Assembly (NCBI GenBank): GCA_014871385.1
Contig: CM026428.1
Coordinates: 82,153-146,152, forward strand
Source: Ceratodon purpureus
Taxonomy: Eukaryota > Streptophyta > Bryopsida > Pseudoditrichales > Ditrichaceae
Reading direction: 5' to 3'
DNA length: 64,000 nt
Position 1 is the stretch's first letter. The number at the start of each line of letters is the position of its first letter. The notes beneath the pieces were generated by a model. The model was not told the DNA's origin and did not search any database. It saw only the letters and a list, made by a program, of their open reading frames with translations. Positions 1 through 8,623 of the stretch are shown piece by piece. The position numbers and the translations under genes were made by a program.

Positions 1-28
1 GGACATCCGAGGATCTTTCTCACTCTCT

Positions 29-937
29 ATGTTCGATCACCACAAGTGCTCGACTCCCGACATCAAGGTACACACCAAGCAGTGGTTACAGACTGGTGTT
101 GGTCGGAGTGATAAGCATAGTTCGACGTTTTGGAATTGCCAACGTCCATACTTACGATGCATATGCTATCAGTTTGCTGTCTCGGGATGCAAAGGTGACG
201 TGATGTGGTTTGATCAAGCCACGTGGTATATGATCAATAATCTCTCTACTTTCCTTCCGAAGGAGTTTCCTACGCTATCAGCTAAGTTCCAGGCATTTCT
301 GGTGTGGGTTAGTGAAGCAGCCATAGTAGTTGTACGGCACCAGATTGCGTTTATGCACATTCGGCAGATGATGTGTGATGCTGCATTGGAATTTGCTGAG
401 GATTCTACGGGTAAGCTCCTGCCCTCGCTGGCGAATGCGCAAGGGGCTCGGATTATTGAAAAATTGATCAAACCGGCCAGTTTTTCGATTAATAATCCTA
501 GTACTCCCGGTGTTAACCATTCGGGTAAGAGATCTTGGTCCAAGATGAATCTAAACGTGGTACCGGAGGCCTCTGGCGGCACGTCCAATGTTGGGCGTGG
601 TCGTGGATATCACAGAGGTTCTGGTCGTGGTGGACGAGGTGGTTTCAATAGAAACTCCCGATCCAATAATCGGCAGACTCATGGTCCCAATGATGCGTTT
701 GTCTTCCTTGGCCCACGGTAGGGTCCCTCGGTGACTAAGAGCTCGGTTAGTCTGGCGCTGTTGTCCCCAGACGGGAGTCTTGATCCAGCGGATGCCCCTA
801 CTCCCAGCTATTCTACTCCTTCGACGCAATCTCCTCGGATGAAGCATAGCGAGAGTTCGTCTACACAGAGTGTTCCTCGTTTTAATAAGTCGACTATGAA
901 GGGTCGGGTGCTGGACTGGAGCACTATGGATAACTAA
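29..937 (+). pseudogene. Retroelement gag-like/RGG-box ORF, one in-frame stop
   Basis: This open frame of about 300 codons runs from near the window start and is interrupted by one TAG at 719-721, after which the same frame continues to a TAA after 937. The first part has no domain I can name. Residues 190-225 are a Gly/Arg/Asn-rich RGG tract (GRGRGYHRGSGRGGRGG), as found in RNA-binding proteins and some retroelement ORF1 proteins. The tail is Ser/Thr/Pro-rich. It lies just upstream of a reverse transcriptase frame on the same strand, so I infer it is the ORF1/gag-like part of that element. The true start may lie before the window, because the frame is open upstream of the ATG at 29. Confidence 0.45.
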
Positions 938-1107
938 GTGTATGTGACTGATGTGCAGTGCATACCCACAGGACTATCATCAGAGATACATATGGTCGAA
1001 AGAAACTCCACCGTACCAAAGAAACTCAGCCCTTGAGGTATCTGCATATATTCTACTGTAGCAGAGCTTTAGAATGGATTAATGTTAGACAGGTTTTTTA
1101 GGAGGCA

Positions 1108-2491
1108 TTGCACCATTTCGGCCTCACAGAATATGTCTCTTTAGAGGACATTGCTTTGTCTTGGTCATATGATCGTAATCTTTCATCGAAAGTATATAAA
1201 CCCACTTCGGTTTTTAAGCAATTTTCCTTCGTACATTTGTTGGATGATACTACGCCCTGTGTTTGTGCTACTTCTAAGCGGTTTAGACACTTTCTGGACC
1301 CATTAACCATGAATGAAACGTCTGAGTTTTGTCGGCCAGGGATGCATGTACGGACTATGGACCTCCATATCATACAGCACCCTGCGTTGCGCAAAGCTCT
1401 CTCGCTTGGTTTGAATCATATTCCTCTGTGACCCACTGACTTCCGAGAAGCATTGGACGTTATAGTGGAGGCTTTTAGACGGTTATATCAAATGCTTAAC
1501 TTACAGGCATTTGGTCTTGACCTGGACAGTGCTACGGACCACGTTCGACAGGTGTGCCGTGAGAAGCTACGTATTGCTGCGCATGATAACAAATTTGGAT
1601 TCAGACTCTCTGGTCCCTATTTGTTCGCTTTGCCGGCAGTACAGAACGAACTCCGATGGCTCCTATCTCATGTGTTCATATCAGGACTAGACGAAGCAGC
1701 GAACAACGCATGTTTTATGTGTATTAAGCACATACGCTTACAAGCTTTTAATCGGCTCATGGGTGATGATTTTACACCCTGCCGTGATAATGGTTTATGG
1801 CTCTTGCCTACGGTCATATTTGACCAGGTCAGATCCGAGATATTAGAACTGTTACCTGAATCCCCTGCGCCATATAATGCGCTCCCATTCCTTATGGCTG
1901 CGTATATGCTCCACAAACAAAAATATAGATGGCTAACTAATGCACACCAGACGGTGTACACAATTATCGCCACTTTACTGACGGTAGCTTCTGTTACCGT
2001 ACTGGATTCAGTCAAAGCTTGGGCTAAAAACATAGACCAAAGGTATCGAACTTTCTTGGGATGTGATACGTCAATATTCTGGATGGTTGATTCCATTGAA
2101 TCCATTCTCACCGTTGCGCTCAACATGCCTGATCGTATTAATGATATTTTCGTTGATGTCGAACGTTGCTATGAGTCTATCCCAGGATCCCTTTGGAGGG
2201 AAAAGACAACCTTTTTGAGGCACTGAAATTTCTAAGCGGCATTGGCTTTAGAGAAGCTGCCAGAGTACACCCTCGCTCAGTAACATCACTTTGGGTGAAA
2301 CTTGACCAGCAGGGTGTTCCCGTCTGTGCAAAATGGCTCACAACTCAACCAAAATCTGACCTCTGGATTTGCTTATCCGAGCAAAGGTTTCTAGCTCTGC
2401 ACTCATGGCTCAGCCAAAACTGTTATGTGACTCTTGGTGATAGAGTCTGGAGACAAACTCGAGGTATCCCAATGGGGAGGGAAGCTTGTAC
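1108..2491 (+). pseudogene. Penelope/TERT-like reverse transcriptase, N-terminal half (broken)
   Basis: The fingers and first palm motifs of a reverse transcriptase are visible. An LHKQKYRWLTNA segment precedes motif A (FVDVERCYESIP, about 2150-2185), and motif B-like QTRGIPMG lies at about 2455-2478. A [D]xxxxYxSIP motif with GIPMG is typical of Penelope-like and telomerase-type RTs. The gene is damaged by a TGA at 1429-1431 and a frameshift near 2190-2220. It is cut at 2491 by the giant transposon. When the insertion and one GTAC duplication are ignored, the frame continues without loss at 16189. I see no GIY-YIG endonuclease in the window, so assignment between Penelope-like and another RT lineage is not settled. 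Confidence 0.65.
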
Positions 2492-2566
2492 GTGAGCGGA
2501 GAGCGCAGAGCGGAGAGCGGTGAGCGCAGATTTGGAGAGCGGAGAGCACAGAATGGGAGACAGAAC
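2492..2566 (+). repeat. Left terminal inverted repeat of giant element copy 1
   Basis: The repeat is GC-rich and built from reiterated GGAGAGC(G/A) and GTGAGCGCAGA words. It matches the reverse complement of 16110-16184, nearly exactly over the outer 39 bases and with small indels further in. A shared block, GACCCTATAACCGTGGA, lies further in on both arms (left about 2669-2685, right about 16085-16101), so the inverted homology extends past the GC-rich part. Confidence 0.9.
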
Positions 2567-3460
2567 CTTAAAATAGCACTTTTTTTACTAAAAATAAATT
2601 ATAAAATTAGAAGATCCGAATATTCTTAGTATATTTTTGGGAAGTTACTAATTTTAGTAATTTAATTGACCCTATAACCGTGGACTAATTACAGTATTTT
2701 CATTGAATTTGTAGTTCATATTCTCTTTTCTTGGTGATTAATTTTTTAACGTGCACCAATTACTATGCTCCAGCTCCTTCTAACTAGTTCAGGCATACAG
2801 TAATTCCCCTTATCTTCTTAAATTTATATGCAAATTACTACTTAAAATGTTTTGGTATTGAACCTGTGAACAGGGATCAAGTAACATTTAATTTCATAAC
2901 ATTTTCTTAACATTGCTAGAATTCATCCACTATAATCTACATGCCTTTCTCCTTTTTTTTTTTTTTTTTAAAATTTTTTTTGAAATTTGTTTTGTATTTT
3001 TTATAAAATTCTCTTTATTCTATCTATCTTGTTAGAGGGGTCAAAAGCCTCCTTGCATTTGATTCTCTCCTTCATTTTATTTTCACAATCATTTTATTTT
3101 CACATTCAATTTGTTGATCTCCTTCATATTATTTTCAACCTTCATTTTAAATATTGCTATTCTTTTCTTTAATCTTTTTAATTTCAATTTATATGAATGT
3201 TTTTTTTTTTTTAATTATTTTTTTTTTTTTTTCATTCTTTAATTTTTTAAGAAAAATTTAAATGCTAAATGACCTCTGCTAAACCTTCATCTTTTTCCAT
3301 TCGGTTTAGGAGGATGACAACTTTTAAATGAATGAATAGCCGATTTTCAAGGGCGCCAAGCATCTTCTTCAGGGATATTTAAGATAAGAGTAGGGAATGT
3401 CTCTGCCTCTTTTGTATTGGTGTTATGTGAAGCTCTTTTCCGTAGTGCGGGACAGCAGCT
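2567..3460. other. AT-rich left arm of giant element, non-coding
   Basis: No convincing coding sequence is present. Long T-runs occur at about 2957-2970 and 3200-3232, in a region of very high AT content. This contrasts with the GC-rich terminal repeat and probably contains the promoter of the small ORF starting at 3461. Confidence 0.6.
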
Positions 3461-3913
3461 ATGGAAGACGTCAGAGATATTGTTGTTTCACTCGCTGACG
3501 ATGTTTGTCCATTTCAACCATATGTTGAGGTGGAGGACGAAGAAGAGGTGATGGCCAACAGCCAAGGGCGTCCGTCAACATCGGATGTTGCGGTACAACC
3601 GGATGTAAGAGCTGATCCTCCACGTTCAGAAAATTCGGATGAAATCATAGTGCTAGAGAAGGACGCAGATGTGCCTTTGCAACCACATGCATACTCGAAG
3701 GTTGGAAAGATCCAAAGGGGAACCTATTCCAGGGAATCAGTTAATCGGAGGCGGGGAGGTGGGCCATTGCTGAAACGATCATACCAAGGACATTTGCCAA
3801 GTGTGGGAACGAAAGTGAATGCGAATGTAGTTTCTCCTGTAGTACAGTCAGCGGCTGGCAGTCCTGCTGATAGTGTAGTGGGCAACCCTAAACGTGTTAG
3901 GTTCGAAGATTAG
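3461..3913 (+). CDS. Unknown 150-aa acidic/basic protein of the giant element
   Basis: An intact ATG-to-TAG frame of 150 codons. The N-terminal half is acidic (YVEVEDEEEV near residues 23-32). The second half is basic with a RRRGGG patch and ends with PKRVRFED. The PKRVRF segment resembles a nuclear localisation signal or an RVxF-type phosphatase docking motif, which is inference. I recognise no domain. It is convergent with the transposase gene, whose stop is 255 bp away. The corresponding part of copy 2 lies outside the window, so conservation cannot be tested here. It may be a single-exon gene or the last exon of one. Confidence 0.5.
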   Translation: MEDVRDIVVSLADDVCPFQPYVEVEDEEEVMANSQGRPSTSDVAVQPDVRADPPRSENSDEIIVLEKDADVPLQPHAYSKVGKIQRGTYSRESVNRRRGGGPLLKRSYQGHLPSVGTKVNANVVSPVVQSAAGSPADSVVGNPKRVRFED

Positions 3914-4167
3914 GACATCTAATAACAAGTATATGTTTGCCTTAATAAAGGGTACATGACAGGGGATACGAGGTATATAGTGCACTTCTTCAAGATACAA
4001 TGTATTGAAATAGAATGCAATCAATGTGAGCACCAAAGCCTTTAATATAATGAAAAAGTCAATACAGCTTCTCAATAGCTGACTTAGTATATGGTATATT
4101 ACTAAAATCATTCACTACGTGACAAATGGCCATTGTGGAAATGGAAGTTCTAAAGTAGGAGGGCTAC

Positions 4168-7100
4168 CTACTTCTTCGCCAAGGGGTGACGCAAGATTCC
4201 ACCCTCTAAGAGTAGCTTGACCTCGTTGAAGCTGAAGGTAGGCGCATGGATGAAAAGCTCCGCTTCGGGATCACGGTTGCAGACCTTCAAGAATATGTAG
4301 TATAGGTGCTTACAATACGTGAACTGAGTCTTCCCACGGAACGTAGTCATTGTCTTCTTGAATGCTGGGCAAGTGCAACCAGGGTAAGAACTGATGGTAA
4401 TCTGGTACCGTGTGATGTGTGGAGCGACGCCCGAATCCAGCCCAATGATGCAACCGTGGCCCGGCTCAGGTATCATGGTGACGGAACGGAGGCGCGCTTT
4501 AAGAGATTCGGAGGAGCCCATGGAGAGTCGCTGCGCTTGATTGGGACGAGTGGCAGTGCGCTTCACCATCTTGCCGTCTCTCTTCCCTGGGTAGCGGTCA
4601 GCGTCTGCAGGGACTGGCACTGAGCTGAGATTTGCAGGAGGCGGGGCAGAGGAAAAGAGGCGTCTTGGGGAGACCGGTTTCTTCTGCGGAAGTTGAAAGC
4701 CCGCTGCTTCCAGGGCAAGAATCTCAGTAAGTTTTAGGTTAGTACCTAGTTTCACTGGCCACACCCCTGGAATGGAGGGGAATTCCTGGTCCTTTGAGTA
4801 GTGTGCTACCCACTTGCGCTTAGAGCCTTTCACGCAACGCTCAATATCGTCGGAGCAGAAGAAGAACTCAGTCTTCTCCACTAGGTTCCTGCGATAGTTA
4901 GTCCAGAGCCCAGTGTAGGTCGGTGCAGCTGTGCAATGGGGCCCCCTGACGATTCTCTCAGTGCACTTCTTCTTTGTTTCAGCTCTTTGGGCCCAGCAGC
5001 ACTTCGCAGAAAGTTTGTGAAGTCTCGAAATGTGCCACTCCTTCACGTCCACCTTGGTTTCTTCAATCGCGTTGACATGGTGAATGCCGCCCTTGTTCAC
5101 AGGTGAAGGTAAAGGGGAATCAACTTCCTGGGCAGGAGGTTGCGTACATTGTACCTCGGTGTCGTGTTCGGAGTCGTCTTCCACAATGACGGGCATCTGC
5201 ATAGGGCGAGCCCTGACGGCACGTCTTGGGCCTCTTGGGCGTGAGAAGTTGGTCTTATCCGGGCGATGAGACTCTTCGTCAGCTCCGATAAGGACGTCGG
5301 CTTTTCGCTTCTGTGAACCGAAGACTTCCGCTCCAGGCATGATAGGCTGACGGGTGCAGAACTCATCCGCGCCTGGCATATCGAGCATGGGCTTGTCGAG
5401 CAGTGTAGGATTTCCCCATTTCTTCGCGTTGCGTTCAGCCATCCGAAGCCTGAGTTCCTTCTTGGATGGTCCTGTTCCGCCGACGTCACCTTTGAGGAAC
5501 TGGTAGTAGTTGACAACCTGTAGAAAAGCCCGAACGAAATCGTCCACGGTAGCAACGTAGAGGTCGTTCCCGTTGTTTCCAGAAGCTTGGAGCCACTTGT
5601 TGTGAACTGTTTTGGCGAGGTTACAAGTGGGCATCTCTGTGAGTTCCTCTTTCGTGAATTTCTGCAGATTTGACAGTAGGTGACGTTAGATTCACGGATT
5701 AGAGTTCTGTAGGTTAGGGCTAGGAAACCAGTATGAAAAACATGAAAACGGAGTGCGTAGAGAATACCTCGGTCATGAATCCCCCCCACTGGCGGAAGCG
5801 GTGGTGCCAGAATGACAGCCACTGATCGAGTTTGATGAGCCCGCTCTCGCCAACGACCCCGGTGGATGCCCACCATGCTCGCAACGCGTGGTACAGAGTT
5901 TCCGCCTCTGCCATGCTGGTCGCATTCTTGTACTGAGTGCACATCTTCTTGTGCTGTTCCCAGAGTTCTTCGGGGAAGTGCTTCTGCGTATACGCCACCA
6001 TGTTCTGAGTCCAGTGGAACAAGCACGACCTCTCCCGGTCCTCCATTGGGTCCTCTTTGTTGCCATTGCCGTAAAGGATCCGCACTGCATTCCAATTGGC
6101 CTGTGCGTTATCCGCCATGAACCCCTTGAAGTTCGGCGCTGCAACGCCATTGATCTCCATGACCAGGTTCAGGTTTTTCCAGAAGACGAGCTGGGCGTCC
6201 GTGTCCTCGGACTGCATGTCGCAAGTGGCGATTGTCATCACGCGGCAGTAGGTGGCGTCGTACACATGGCACGCCATCGTCGACCAGTCTTTGACGCGTT
6301 TGACATGGTTGAACATGATCCATGCGTTCTCCAAGTCGCCACCAGCTTGCATACGGCTGACCAAGTCGACACCACTGCCCGGCCCGACCTCCGACATCTT
6401 GAAGACAAAGACTTTGTCACGCATAGATCCCTGACCAGGAAACCTATTCTCCTGGACATACGCCCAGAGACTGTTACCACGGAGCTTGGTGATACCGTCC
6501 ATGATTCCGTACCTTACGAATTTTTTGAAGGTGGCGACTTTGTTGCGGATGTTGGGCGACGCCATGTCTTTGCATCCATCCAGAACAGGAACCAGCTCCT
6601 CCATCGTCAGCTTCCTCGGTGGTGCATCCTCGGGCTGTAGAAGGTAGCTCCCGATGAGGAGTTTGCTCGCTTCCAGGACGACGGCGCTCTTTGTGGCTTT
6701 GTTGTTCATCTCTACCTGCTCTTCTATTAAGCTGCTAATCTCTGCTTTAGAGTCTCTGTAGTCTCCAACTTTCACTGGATGATCATGTGTTCCTATGTGA
6801 ATACAAGCTCTAGTCTGATTCGGTTTGCCCACAACGTAATAAATCTTAGCCTCGCATGTACCTACACATGATGGAGGTTCTTTACATACCTTGCACACTA
6901 GCGTGGAGTCAGATGGAGGAGGCTGGTCCATGACAAAAGCTTGCAAGGTACAGCCTTCGAACTCAGTCCGTTAACCTCGAAGATCTTGGGAACACGCTTC
7001 AGGAAGTCACACTCATTGTTGCTGCAGCGGAGCCATCCGACGCAGGTGGAACTTCGAAAAGAGAGTCCGAAGTCGTTTTTGATGTTTGTTGTGATGGTCT

Positions 7101-7845
7101 TGGTCCACAAGTGTCCGTCGTATCGTTTGTCCATTCCCTGCATGGACTTGGCGGCGAGCTTAGAGGAACCTGAAGCAGCTGGGGGCAACTCAAAAAGAAC
7201 CGGACCATCAAACTTCGCAGGCAAGTACTCAACTCTCTCGTGTCTAATAGTGGAATAGTCTATCTTTTTCAAAATGTTTTTTGACCCACGCGTCTTAGCA
7301 ATCTGTTGAAGGAGGGGGACAATGCTAACTGTGACCTGGGACAATGGAGGAGAGACATTGGAAGGAGGAGCATCTGCGTGGACCTTAGGCACGGACTTGA
7401 CGGGACTAACTTCGTCATCAGAAGAGAGAGATATGACGGTCGGAGGAGGTTTCTCTACATCTGAAGTCTCGGTACCAGGCTCGACTTTGACCTTGACATC
7501 ACGAGGTAAGGGAGTCTGAATTGTGCAAGTAGACGAGCGGCGGGGGGTGAGGATCTCAGTGGATGCAGCCATCAGAGAATCAGTAAGACCATAGACTCTA
7601 TAGGATCCAGGGAGAAGTCTCCACTGCATGATGTTGTTCTCATCTCTCATTGAAGGTTGCCCGAGGGTGTGGGTAACCTCGGCAGTAACGTCATCAAAGA
7701 TCTCCTCCTCTATACTGATGGAATCCTCACGAAAATGGAATCTGAGACTGAGACGAAGAGAGGACACCGTAGCTAGACCATCGTCATCTACGCGAAACCT
7801 TAGAGGGATGCCCATGCCTTGGGCGTACAGACAGACCATCCCCAT
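4168..7845 (-). CDS. MULE-like transposase with zinc-binding N-terminal region and SWIM finger
   Basis: Likely the transposase of the giant element. The start is placed at the ATG at 7845 (MGMVCLYAQ) because copy 2 has an ATG at the same point; total is about 1,190 residues. One intron (5662-5767, GT...CTGCAG) is clear. In order: an unknown N-terminal 240 residues with a Ser/Asp-rich segment; a WRKY-GCM1/FLYWCH-like zinc region (WLRCSNNEC, then CKVCKEPPSC and THDHPV); a MULE-type DDE core with first Asp in HVYDATYCRV, second Asp in GFMADNAQANW, and downstream CLFHW; and near the C-terminus a SWIM finger (CTCPAFKK...CKH). The frame shifts by one base near 6965, just after FEVNG, with a TAA immediately upstream in the second frame. 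This copy therefore makes a full protein only if frameshifting or a tiny splice occurs; otherwise it is a recent pseudogene. Confidence 0.82.
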
Positions 7846-8623
7846 ATTCGCAGGCAACACAGAGATACTAGCGGAACAAGGGAGAAGAGTGAGGGTACTA
7901 GCGAAGCAGTATCGCGAGAGCAAAGTGAGAGGAATGATGCATCGCTGTTGATCGTTTTATTCAAAATGGAATGTCCATGTGGACGACTAGGTAATGATTC
8001 ATTCTGGTACGTAACAAATGTATGATTAAAGAGAGAGGGCGCTAACTGATTAGAATGTGCTTTTTGCAGGCCCATAAATATGTGGTAAGATTTTCAGAAT
8101 ATCGCTTTCAGTATTTGGAGTAGATTCTATTTTTTATGGGGTGTGATTGGATTGAAAAGAGTCGTATTTTCCTTCTGCATTTAAAACAATAAATATATAG
8201 AATTTGAATTAATCAAATTCATGCATTAGTTATATATATATAGGACAAATGCAAGCATATGATTTATTCAAATTCTATATTTTATTCAGTGATAGAGTCC
8301 CTCAATTTTCATAATAGATTGCTGGATAGACAGACTGTGAGTGAGATTAGAGTGAGCCGTCACTTGCATCCATATTTAATACAAGTATTTCAGTGCTTAA
8401 TTCAAATCTTTAAATATTTTATGGGCTTGGCTTATTCTCTTCCATTATAGATTGATCTCATCAGCTTTAATTCAAAATGCATTTATTTATAGTTTACGTG
8501 GGTTAAGAATAAGGTAAGTACTTAGGGCTGAGTCAGAGGGGTTGAAGGTTTGGGATATATAAGAAGAGGGGAAGTGTGAAGGTGAACATTATTGTGAGGA
8601 GAGTTCTCTCGTTAGTTAGACAC
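7846..8623. promoter_or_regulatory. Divergent promoter region between transposase and CTD-heptad gene
   Basis: About 780 bp separates two divergent genes in both copies (copy 2: 62811-63597). The region is AT-rich, with a run of TA dinucleotides near 8230 and a TATA-like GATATATAAG about 70 bp before the rightward ATG at 8624. A block around 8295-8470 is strongly conserved with copy 2, including GACAGACTGTGAGTGAGATT and ATTGATCTCATCAGCTTTAA. This non-coding conservation suggests shared regulatory or transposase-binding sites. Confidence 0.6.

Noticed and set aside
5097..6640. Overlapping frames of 250-332 codons within the transposase gene
   Set aside because: They are shadow frames of a GC-rich coding exon. 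Only the frame with the zinc, DDE and SWIM motifs makes sense.
8576..8623. Extended N-terminus of the CTD-heptad protein starting upstream of 8624
   Set aside because: It would need a GTG start; the first ATG, shared in position by copy 2, is at 8624.
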